A stretch of 9,650 nt of DNA. Origin: Synergistaceae bacterium (GTDB lineage Bacteria; Synergistota; Synergistia; Synergistales; Synergistaceae). This document shows, piece by piece, positions 1-5,552 of this stretch. Every line of letters begins with the position of its first letter. The first letter of the stretch is position 1. A model generated the notes under the pieces. It was not told the origin of the DNA. It worked only from the letters and a program-made list of their open reading frames with translations, and made no database searches. Location of the stretch: assembly GCA_031290815.1 (NCBI GenBank), contig JAISLO010000082.1, forward strand, positions 1-9,650, written 5' to 3'. The position numbers and the translations under genes were made by a program.

Positions 1-2
1 AC

Positions 3-65
3 CCCGAAAAAACGATTGGCAGCCTCATCGACAAGCAAGGCGTTTCCTTAAATAACGGCGCATAA
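3..65 (+). CDS. Possible 3' end of a gene entering from the left (hypothetical)
   Basis: Frame 3 is open from the left edge to a TAA at 63-65 and reads PEKTIGSLIDKQGVSLNNGA. The composition looks like a protein C-terminus (mixed hydrophobic and polar, no low complexity), but only 20 residues are visible, so no family can be named. The other two forward frames also stop within the first 55 bases, so this reading is a choice among short open stretches and may be accidental. It lies directly upstream of the transposase remnant, in a different frame from it. Confidence 0.25.
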   Translation, partial: PEKTIGSLIDKQGVSLNNGA

Positions 66-109
66 AGATTGTAAGGGTTGAATCGAATAATGAATGGGCG
101 AATGTGGAT

Positions 110-137
110 GTAGGGGTGAATAATTATTCGCCCCTAC
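110..137. repeat. 28-bp REP-like palindrome (GTAGGGG...CCCCTAC)
   Basis: Two 14-base arms, GTAGGGGTGAATAA and TTATTCGCCCCTAC, are exact reverse complements except for one T/G pair, which would be a wobble pair in RNA. There is no loop, so DNA or RNA could extrude as a long stem. The motif GTAGGGGCGAA...TTCGCCCCTAC is a widespread interspersed palindrome in anaerobic bacteria and is characteristically linked to RAYT transposases. Here it sits inside the transposase remnant. It is not followed by a T tract, so it is unlikely to be an ordinary terminator. Confidence 0.7.
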
Positions 138-182
138 CGATCACACAACCCATACAACGCCCACACGGCACGTCGCGTACCA

Positions 183-210
183 TTGATTCAATTGAGCGTG
201 GGTTTAAAAT
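183..210 (+). promoter_or_regulatory. Possible sigma70-type promoter for the PIN-like gene
   Basis: TTGATT (183-188) and TAAAAT (205-210) are separated by 16 bases, and the downstream gene starts at 315, leaving a leader of about 100 bases. The hexamers lie inside the transposase remnant, so they may be fortuitous. No better match was seen closer to the gene. Confidence 0.25.
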
Positions 211-314
211 AGGCGTCACAAAACAAATAGGACGTTCTGTCCGGCAACGCAATTATTATGAACACATCATTCGTGATGATGATCAGCATTTTAGGGGAAG
301 GCTAAGAACATATT

Positions 315-1088
315 ATGGCGACGTATCTGATTGACTACGAAAACCCTGCGGGCAAAGCGTTCATCTGTTTTGCCGACAGTTACAGCTTGATCGCCTGTAA
401 TCACCTGACCGATTTCACTAAGGAGCGGTACGGCAAAGAGCCGTGCTTGAATTTTTGGACAAGCGTAAAAAAGTATGATTACAGGCAACCTTGTAGTTGT
501 AATAAGGTGGTGTTGTTTTACAGCGTCAATTCTCCGCAAGCGAACATTGAGGAAGTCAAGGCAAAGTGTACCGAAACATATGAATATGTCCCGAACGGGA
601 TAAAGCACGGTTTGGATTTTCAGCTTACTGTATATTTGGGCGGACTCATTTACCGCGATGACGGAATGCCGTCCGATTCGATATTTTATATTGTCAGCAG
701 GGACAAGGGCTTTGTTTCAGCACTTCACTTCTTGGAGGAAAACAGCAATTTTTGCGGTCTGAGTTTCGATTTACTGTCAAGTGAAGACGATTTCCTAAAG
801 GCGTTAGTGATCGATGAGATTAATCAATTGAATATTTACGGTTTGCTCTACGAGCCAAATGTGAAGGAAGATTTACAATCTGTGGTTAAACATCAGGCCG
901 AGGCATCAGAAATGACGTCGACGATAATGTCCGCATTTTTTGAACAGACCAATAGGCAGAATTTACACAATAAAATACAGCGGATTGTTGGAAGCGGCGC
1001 AAAATGTAAGCAAATATACCAATTATTTCGACCGTTGTTTGATATTTACCGGAAGCATCGTAAAAAAATCCATACGATTTCATCGTGA
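315..1088 (+). CDS. PIN-like domain nuclease (putative RNase)
   Basis: A 257-residue protein with the layout of a stand-alone PIN/NYN-like nuclease. It begins with a beta-strand carrying an acidic pair (YLIDYEN, residues 4-10; D7, E9). A second strand VVLFYS follows (65-70), then GLDFQLTVYLGG with D101 (99-110), and a fourth block YIVSRDKGF with D130 (125-133). These acidic residues are the expected metal ligands of a PIN active site. About 50 residues separate the first two strands, longer than I recall for relatives. The C-terminus (about 217-242, KIQRIVGSGAK...IYQLFRPLF) resembles the helical tail found in this family, so the gene looks full length. A purine-rich stretch AGGGGAAGG (293-301) lies 13 bases before the ATG, a rather long SD spacing. 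Base composition is AT-richer than prfB and the genes beyond, and remnants lie on both sides, suggesting horizontal acquisition. Relatives are often found near defence or mobile genes, but no partner gene is visible. The substrate is unknown; RNA cleavage is inferred from the fold. Confidence 0.7.
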   Translation: MATYLIDYENPAGKAFICFADSYSLIACNHLTDFTKERYGKEPCLNFWTSVKKYDYRQPCSCNKVVLFYSVNSPQANIEEVKAKCTETYEYVPNGIKHGLDFQLTVYLGGLIYRDDGMPSDSIFYIVSRDKGFVSALHFLEENSNFCGLSFDLLSSEDDFLKALVIDEINQLNIYGLLYEPNVKEDLQSVVKHQAEASEMTSTIMSAFFEQTNRQNLHNKIQRIVGSGAKCKQIYQLFRPLFDIYRKHRKKIHTISS

Positions 1089-1107
1089 CGGGAGCCGATA
1101 CTTGAAT

Positions 1108-1338
1108 ATGTGCACGGCATTTGAAAGAACCGAAAACGCTGAGGAGATACACAAGATGTGCGTCATGCCCGGCGTGATGGAAAACATTTTGTGAATGGCG
1201 AGCGAGCGTGTCTCGTATACCGATGAATTTATCCGCAGCCTGTCGCAGAACGACCATGTTTTGGTTGCCGAGGTAGAGGGTGGGAATCGCCGTGCTTCAG
1301 GTTTCGGTTCGGAAAGGGCGCGTTTGCGTCAGGTATGA
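1108..1338 (+). pseudogene. GNAT-family N-acetyltransferase, broken N-terminal fragment
   Basis: One frame reads ENAEEIHKMCVMPGVMENIL (about 1132-1191), then a TGA at 1192-1194, then MASERVSYTDEFIRSLSQND and HVLVAEVEGG (1195-1284), ending in a TGA at 1336-1338. Joined across the internal stop, this matches the start of YhhY-like GNAT acetyltransferases: 'DAE-IH-...-P-VM-N-L', then 'F--SL--NDHVLVAEV-G---GF'. The acetyl-CoA binding (R/Q-x-x-G-x-G/A) motif and the rest of the domain are missing. It is a truncated gene with an in-frame nonsense codon and probably no product. A 47-residue product from the ATG at 1195 is formally possible, but no SD precedes it. Together with the prfB promoter region, this accounts for the gene-free stretch between 1089 and 1437. 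Confidence 0.5.
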
Positions 1339-1392
1339 AAATCATGCCCTGGGTTATAATTGATGGAGTGCGAGAATTGCGCTCGTATGCCG

Positions 1393-1398
1393 TATAAT
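1393..1398 (+). promoter_or_regulatory. Putative -10 element upstream of prfB
   Basis: A perfect TATAAT lies 39 bases before the prfB ATG, which suits a short leader. No good -35 hexamer is found 16-18 bases upstream (the bases there read GCGAGA). The promoter may rely on other contacts or may lie further upstream, where a second TATAAT occurs at 1355-1360. Confidence 0.4.
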
Positions 1399-1422
1399 AC
1401 CGGTGTATATTTTGTTCTTTAT

Positions 1423-1431
1423 CGAGGAGGG
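1423..1431 (+). promoter_or_regulatory. Strong ribosome binding site of prfB
   Basis: GAGGAGGGG ends 6 bases before the ATG at 1438. This fixes the prfB start in the zero frame, which is open for only 24 codons before a TGA. Translation beginning here makes sense only with the frameshift at 1507-1513. Confidence 0.8.
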
Positions 1432-1437
1432 GTTGTA

Positions 1438-2593
1438 ATGGTCAATTTACCTATAAGCACGGTCATGTCCAACCTGCGTTCGTCCGTCGACGAGCTGCGT
1501 GACAGTCTTTGACCTGCCAGGACTCGAAGCTAAATCGGCTCTGCTGACGAAGGAGACTCTCGAACCAGGATTCTGGGAGCGGGGCGGCGCAGGTTCCGTA
1601 TCGCGCGAGCTTGCCGCGGTCCAGACCCGCATCGGCAGATGGCGTGATCTGGAGCGAGAGCGGCTCGAAATGGAGGCTCTGGCGGAGATCCTCTCCGAAG
1701 AGGACGACCCGGAGCTGAGCGCCGAGTTCTACGAGAGATCCGCTAAACTCGCCAAGTCAGTGGAAGCGGAGCGGATATACGTCCTTCTCGACGAGGAGCA
1801 CGATATCTCGCCGGCGATAGTGACGGTTCACGCCGGCGCCGGCGGGCTCGATTCGCAGGACTGGTGCGAGATGCTTTACCGAATGTATCTGCGCTGGGCG
1901 GAGTCCAGGCGCTTCGGCGTCAGGGTGCTCGACGAGCTGAGAGACCAGGAGGCTGGCGTCAAGAGCGTCACGTTCGAGGTGAGCGGCGACTTCGCATACG
2001 GATATCTTAAAGGGGAGCAGGGGGTGCACAGGCTTGTCCGCATCTCGCCCTTTGACTCCGCAAAGCGCAGGCACACCAGCTTCGCGTCGGTGGAGGTGCT
2101 GCCAGTGATACCCGAGAGCGTTGAGGTGGACATACGCCCCGAGGACCTGAAGATGGACACGTTTCGTTCCAGCGGCGCAGGCGGACAGCACGTCAACATG
2201 ACGGACTCCGCCGTGAGGATCACGCACCTGCCCACCGGAATAGTCGTCAGTTGTCAGATCGAGCGCTCGCAGCACATGAACAGGGCGACGGCCATGGGGG
2301 TTCTGAGGTCCCGCCTGTTCGAGAGGACGCTTCGCGAGCGCAGGGAGCGGATAGAATCGCTGCAGGGAGAAAAACGCGTCATAGCGTGGGGCAGCCAGAT
2401 CAGGTCCTACACGTTGCAGCCGTTCCAGCTCGTCAAGGATCACAGGTCCGAGTGCGAGATCGGCAACGTCTACGCCGTCCTCGACGGAGACATAGACGAG
2501 CTGATAATGGCTTATCTCAAATTTTTGAAGACCGGACTCACGAGCGGCCGGGCGGATTCGTCCTCTGCCGCTGGTTTGGCCGATGAGGAGTGA
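1438..2593 (+). CDS. prfB: Peptide chain release factor 2 (RF2), programmed +1 frameshift
   Basis: RF2 recognises UGA and UAA in the ribosomal A site and triggers hydrolysis of peptidyl-tRNA. The zero frame encodes 24 residues (MVNLPISTVM...ELRDSL) and stops at TGA 1510-1512. Shifting +1 at CTT-TGA-C continues as DLPGLEAKSA... to TGA 2591-2593, giving 384 residues against 365 in E. coli. Landmarks in the joined protein are AGAGGLDSQDW (family AGAGG-EAQDW), the SPF tripeptide that reads the stop codon at 203-205, and the GGQ catalytic loop at 248-250. These are within two residues of the E. coli positions. The residue after GGQHVN is M, where K or R is usual. A polar tail (GRADSSSAAGLADEE) extends the usual C-terminus. 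The frameshift gives autoregulation: scarce RF2 slows termination at the UGA and favours the shift. The S55 peptidase gene follows immediately, probably co-transcribed. Confidence 0.95.
1507..1513 (+). promoter_or_regulatory. prfB +1 programmed frameshift site (CTT TGA C)
   Basis: The heptamer CTTTGAC is the canonical RF2 recoding site, with the P-site codon CUU slipping to UUU and GAC read next. The E. coli type places an AGGGGG SD-like stimulator 3 bases before CTT. Here those bases read CGTGAC and no comparable purine run is present in the preceding 20 bases. The zero frame before it and the +1 frame after it are both clearly RF2. Confidence 0.92.
2585..2590 (+). promoter_or_regulatory. 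SD sequence deciding the start of the S55 peptidase gene
   Basis: GAGGAG lies inside the last codons of prfB and 7 bases before an in-frame TTG at 2598. The in-frame ATG at 2583 lies before this SD and has none of its own. The spacing therefore favours TTG initiation. Confidence 0.5.
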
Positions 2594-2597
2594 TGTT

Positions 2598-4571
2598 TTG
2601 AAGAGCGATGCCGTTTCACGGATTTGCGCCGCCCTTTGCGTGTTGGCGCTGCTGCCAGCCCTCGCTTTTGCCGAGCCGTTCGGCGAGTCCGAGCCAAACG
2701 AGCCGATGGCAGGAAAATACATGCCATTCGTCCCCACCGATCCCGTAATGCCCATATCGCGAGTGAAACCTGGCATGAAGGGCGAGTGCCGCACGGTTGT
2801 CCGGGGAACGAAGGTCGTCGCGTTCGACGCGGAGGTGGTGGATGTAATCCCGAACCAGGGGAATCCCAGGCATCTCATCCTGGTGAGGGCCAGCGGTCCG
2901 CTGATAGAGCAGACCGGCGGCATAGCGGCAGGCATGAGCGGCTCGCCGTTTTATATAGGAGGAAAGCTGGTGGGGGCGATAGGTTATGGCTGGCCGTTTT
3001 CGAGGCATGACCTTGGGCTCGTCACTCCGATAGAGGACATGATAGCGCTGTGGGACAACCCGGAGATGATACCGTCTTTCGAGCCGGCCCCTATCATTCC
3101 GGACAAACCGCCGGTCAGGAGCGGGGATGAGAGCCTGCCCAGTTCCATGGACAAGCTGCTGGAGAGGCTTGCGGCGTCCGATGACGCCGAGCCTGGAATA
3201 TCGGACCTTGTGATAACTTCATCTGACGTCATGCGGACATCCGATGACGTATTGGCCGCTCCCCTGTTCGTCTCCGGCGTCTCATCCAGGATGGCCGGAA
3301 GAATGGGCGAGATCCTCGGAAGGGAGGTCACGACCTTCGGCGGAGGTTCGTTCTCGGGAGGCGGTTCGAACGAGGCAGGCGGTTCGAAGATGGCAAAGTA
3401 TGACGCTGTTCTGAAACCAGGCATGGCGGTCGGCGCGTCCATTCTGTGGGGAGACGTCGAGGTCAGCTCGATAGGAACTCTGACAGCCCTGTCCAAGGAC
3501 GGCAGGTTCATAGCGTTCGCGCACCCGTTCCTGAGCCTGGGAGCTACGTCGGCTGTTCTGACCGAGGCCAGCATATCGAGCGTGGTGCCCGGCCTGCAGA
3601 CGCCGTTCAAGCTGGGCACGACCGGCGATATCATCGGAATAGTCACGCAGGACAGGCCTCAGGGCATAGGGGGAAGGGTGGGCAGATTTGCCCCTGCCGC
3701 GAGCTGCGCCGTAAACGTGCTGGATGTCGACTCGGGACGCAGGTATCAGCGCAGATTTCAGGTCCTGCAGGACATGTACCTGCTATCCAAGCTGATGCCG
3801 GCTGCCATAGTGGGATCGATAGAGGATCTGTGGGGCAGAATTGGGGGAGGTTCCGCCAAGATAACGGCGACGTACAGCGGAAACGCTCTGCCAGGCGGGT
3901 GGAAGCGCACTAACGTCTTCGTGTCGGATAAGGACGTAGCGAACGATATGCTGGCGGAGTTCAACCTGATGACTCAGGTGTTCGCGGTGAACCAGTTTCA
4001 GGAACTGCGTCCGTTCGGCGTGAATGTCGAGGTCGAGCTCACTCAGATGCCGAGGGTGCTTTACATCGACGATGTCGAGACCCCAAAAGGCCCCTTCCAC
4101 CCCGGCGAGCGCGTGTCGTTCGACATAACGCTCCGTCCGTGGCGCAAACCGCCGTTCATCCGCACATACTCCCTGGTCGTGCCGGAGAAGGTGACGGGCA
4201 TCTGCGAGCTTCTGATCCGGGGCGGAGGCATAGCGGAGGAGAACGCGGAGTACATGGAAGCGGCATGGCGCAGCATCAGCAGCCTGCCGATACTCCTCAA
4301 GGAGATAGACGCGAAGGAGACCAACGATCAGATAGTCCTGGAGATCCGCGGTCAGGAGGCCCTGGCCGACCAGATTAAGAAAGCGCAGAAGGGCGATCCA
4401 GAGGATCTCATGAACGACAAGCTGAAGAGCGAGATTCGTGAGGAGAAGATGGCGGAGGGCTCGATGCGGATAATCAGGACGAACTACTACGTTGACGGCA
4501 TAATCCACAGGCTCATCAAGGTGGAGGGCGGCATACCCGACGGGCAAGACGAAAAGGAGGAGGACACGTAA
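2598..4571 (+). CDS. Exported SpoIVB-type S55 peptidase domain protein
   Basis: A 657-residue protein from TTG 2598; an in-frame ATG at 2583 would add five residues. It opens with a signal peptide: polar KSDAVSR, hydrophobic ICAALCVLALLPALAF, and probable cleavage after AFA at about residue 25. The N-terminal half resembles SpoIVB peptidase S55 (PF05580-like). It contains GMKGECRTVVRGTKVVAFDAEV, then the serine motif GMSGSP with S114 as probable nucleophile, then GGKLVGAIGYGW and GLVTPIEDM. H309 in FIAFAHPFLSLG is the likely catalytic histidine. In B. subtilis SpoIVB the His precedes the Ser, so here the order is reversed. A Gly/Ser-rich linker covers about 247-263. The C-terminal half (about 470-657) is not recognised; it has a beta-rich part followed by charged helices and an acidic tail. 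It follows prfB after 4 bases, so co-transcription is likely. The protein is probably periplasmic or surface located. SpoIVB itself cleaves SpoIVFA during sporulation, but nothing here indicates sporulation, and the substrate is unknown. Confidence 0.8.
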   Translation: MKSDAVSRICAALCVLALLPALAFAEPFGESEPNEPMAGKYMPFVPTDPVMPISRVKPGMKGECRTVVRGTKVVAFDAEVVDVIPNQGNPRHLILVRASGPLIEQTGGIAAGMSGSPFYIGGKLVGAIGYGWPFSRHDLGLVTPIEDMIALWDNPEMIPSFEPAPIIPDKPPVRSGDESLPSSMDKLLERLAASDDAEPGISDLVITSSDVMRTSDDVLAAPLFVSGVSSRMAGRMGEILGREVTTFGGGSFSGGGSNEAGGSKMAKYDAVLKPGMAVGASILWGDVEVSSIGTLTALSKDGRFIAFAHPFLSLGATSAVLTEASISSVVPGLQTPFKLGTTGDIIGIVTQDRPQGIGGRVGRFAPAASCAVNVLDVDSGRRYQRRFQVLQDMYLLSKLMPAAIVGSIEDLWGRIGGGSAKITATYSGNALPGGWKRTNVFVSDKDVANDMLAEFNLMTQVFAVNQFQELRPFGVNVEVELTQMPRVLYIDDVETPKGPFHPGERVSFDITLRPWRKPPFIRTYSLVVPEKVTGICELLIRGGGIAEENAEYMEAAWRSISSLPILLKEIDAKETNDQIVLEIRGQEALADQIKKAQKGDPEDLMNDKLKSEIREEKMAEGSMRIIRTNYYVDGIIHRLIKVEGGIPDGQDEKEEDT

Positions 4572-4608
4572 AGAGGGGGCAGATTTAACGATAAGCCGGA
4601 GGCCGTCA

Positions 4609-4980
4609 TCACTTGTTCGCGAAGAAAATTACCCAGATCGAGCCGCAGTAGCCTATGAGAAGGGCCAGACATACCGCGGCGGATAGCATGTCCTTTGCCC
4701 TGCGTATCTCCTCGCGATATGTGGCGCCCAAGATGTGATCCATGAAGATCTCCATGGCGGAGTTCACCAGTTCCAGAGTTATGGGCAGCAGGCAGGCGAG
4801 AAATACCAGAAAGACCTGAGATCCATCGCACTTGAGCAACACGGCAAGGAGTACCGCGACCCACAGCGCGACCGTCTCCTGCATTATCGACTTCTCCTTC
4901 AGGAACGCGACTCGAAAGCCGTTGAGGGAGTTAAGCGTCTTACGAAAGATGCTCGAGTTTTTCCAGTCCTGTGTCGCCAG
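4609..4980 (-). CDS. dgkA: Diacylglycerol kinase family (DgkA/UdpK), apparent CTG start
   Basis: A small integral membrane lipid kinase that phosphorylates diacylglycerol or undecaprenol with ATP. The 123-residue reading (E. coli DgkA has 122) includes FRVAFLKEKSIMQET, then three probable membrane helices at about 37-51, 55-72 and 100-121. The active-site signature LELVNSAMEIFMDH (69-82) carries E70, N73 and E77, followed by RRAKDMLSAAV with K96 and D97; these agree closely with E. coli E69, N72, E76, K94 and D95. The first ATG in frame (4884) would remove the N-terminal amphipathic helix, including the conserved region before QE. Upstream in the same frame there is no ATG, GTG or TTG; the only good start is CTG at 4980, 7 bases after GAGGAGG (4988-4994). 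The gene lies 24 bases after the ArsR-type gene and is probably in one operon with it. Gram-positive members act on undecaprenol; the sequence does not tell which substrate is used here. Confidence 0.88.
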   Translation of the reverse strand: MATQDWKNSSIFRKTLNSLNGFRVAFLKEKSIMQETVALWVAVLLAVLLKCDGSQVFLVFLACLLPITLELVNSAMEIFMDHILGATYREEIRRAKDMLSAAVCLALLIGYCGSIWVIFFANK

Positions 4981-4987
4981 CGCGGCA

Positions 4988-4994
4988 CCTCCTC
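4988..4994 (-). promoter_or_regulatory. Shine-Dalgarno that decides a CTG start for dgkA
   Basis: The minus strand reads GAGGAGG, then 7 bases, then CTG. A GTG overlaps the SD but lies in a frame that does not encode DgkA. This is the best-placed ribosome binding site for a full-length DgkA. Confidence 0.6.
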
Positions 4995-5004
4995 TTTTCT
5001 CTTT

Positions 5005-5436
5005 TCAGTCGATGACCTCCAGCGAGTGCACGGCTACCGAGTGGAACTCGTCGTGCGCGCCGCAGTCCTCAATCCCGTACCTCTCCCGCTCCTTCTCCAG
5101 TATGTTCCTGACGCGCTCCGCGTCCTCCTTCGCGACGGGACTGTCCCCTATCGAGCGGTCGATCCACTCGATTGCCTGGCGCGCCATCTCGTAACTCTCG
5201 GCGGAGTTTGCCAGGCGATAGTAGACCCATTTGCCGTCTTTTTTTCCCTCGATAAGACGCGCATGCTTGAGGATGGAGAGATGCTTGGACGTAGTCGACG
5301 GGGACAGGTCCAGGAACGCCGTTATCTGACACACGCAGAATTCGCCGTCGCGGAGTATCATCAAAATCCTGACTCTGTTCTCGTCAGACAGCGCCCTCGT
5401 TATGTTCATGAAGTTCATGAAAGGCATGTCGACCAT
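5005..5436 (-). CDS. ArsR/SmtB-family metal-sensing transcriptional repressor
   Basis: A winged-helix regulator. From the chosen ATG (5436) it has 143 residues: ALSDENRVRILMILRDG opens the DNA-binding domain, LDLSPSTTSKHLSIL (about 43-57) is the recognition helix region, and GKKDGKWVYYRLA is the wing. FCVCQI with C34 and C36 matches the ELCVCDL site by which E. coli-type ArsR binds As(III) or Sb(III), so thiol metalloid or redox sensing is plausible. A helical C-terminal tail of about 50 residues follows, with CGAHDEFHSVAVHS containing another Cys and three His. Start choice: GGAGG (5442-5446) is 5 bases before ATG 5436. The upstream ATG at 5448 and the ATG at 5478 have no SD. No arsenic efflux or reductase gene is adjacent; the next gene in the same direction is dgkA. 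Autorepression is usual for the family. Confidence 0.88.
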   Translation of the reverse strand: MVDMPFMNFMNITRALSDENRVRILMILRDGEFCVCQITAFLDLSPSTTSKHLSILKHARLIEGKKDGKWVYYRLANSAESYEMARQAIEWIDRSIGDSPVAKEDAERVRNILEKERERYGIEDCGAHDEFHSVAVHSLEVID

Positions 5437-5456
5437 CATCTCCTCCATACATATAT

Positions 5457-5485
5457 ATTTTATCAAACTCGGGCGCAACCGCCAA
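5457..5485 (-). promoter_or_regulatory. Putative sigma70-type promoter for arsR-like gene and dgkA
   Basis: On the minus strand TTGGCG (5485-5480) and TAAAAT (5462-5457) are separated by 17 bases, about 20 bases upstream of the chosen ATG. The surrounding AT-rich run (GATAAAATATATAT) fits a melting region. Confidence 0.5.
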
Positions 5486-5501
5486 ATGCAATTTGAGCGC
5501 C

Positions 5502-5515
5502 GTGCCGGCCGGTAC
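5502..5515. repeat. 14-bp palindrome upstream of the arsR-like promoter
   Basis: GTGCCGGCCGGTAC is self-complementary apart from one G/T pair. It lies about 17 bases upstream of the putative -35 and between the ArsR-type gene and the end of the exported-protein gene. It could be an operator-like site or part of a weak transcript end; the sequence alone does not decide. Confidence 0.4.
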
Positions 5516-5552
5516 GCGAAAGCTGCGGAAACACCGTTTCGGCTGCTTGAAA

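Larger units (their letters stand above)
62..334 (+). pseudogene. REP-associated / IS200-like (Y1) transposase, C-terminal remnant
   Basis: The frame starting at 62 (displayed GTG at 104) contains two blocks typical of the C-terminal half of REP-associated tyrosine transposases (RAYT, COG1943-like). These are GTSRTIDSIERGFKIGVTK (about 161-217) and SVRQRNYYEHIIRD (about 233-274), which resembles the family's usual WQRNYYEHIIR-[DN]-E block. In intact members an NNP-W motif follows; here the frame instead ends in unrelated residues and a stop at 332-334. The N-terminal HUH (His-x-His) half is absent, since frame 2 has a stop at 53-55. The piece is therefore a truncated, non-functional remnant. 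A palindrome at 110-137 lies inside the frame and encodes GVNNYSPL, a feature seen in related RAYT genes. The family assignment rests on recalled motif similarity, not on a search. Confidence 0.6.

Noticed and set aside
110..137. Palindrome read as a transcription terminator for a gene entering from the left.
   Set aside because: No loop and no T tract on either side; it fits a REP-like element inside the transposase remnant better.
940..1194. 84-codon plus-strand frame overlapping the end of the PIN-like gene.
   Set aside because: Its first two-thirds is out-of-frame PIN-like gene sequence; only the last part (from about 1108) is meaningful, as the GNAT remnant.
1757..2935. Long minus-strand open frame of 392 codons opposite prfB.
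   Set aside because: It lies opposite prfB and the start of the S55 gene, both clearly coding, and its translation is the low-quality Arg/His/Pro-rich type expected of a shadow frame.
3783..4547. Long minus-strand open frame opposite the S55 peptidase gene.
   Set aside because: Shadow of a GC-rich coding region; no recognisable motifs and no ribosome binding site.
4572..4608. Terminator between the converging S55 gene and dgkA.
   Set aside because: Only a three- or four-pair stem (GCC-GGA-GGC) without a T tract is present; not enough to call a Rho-independent terminator.
4735..5496. Plus-strand 253-codon frame opposite dgkA and the ArsR-type gene.
   Set aside because: The minus strand encodes two well-recognised families here; the plus frame has no motif support.
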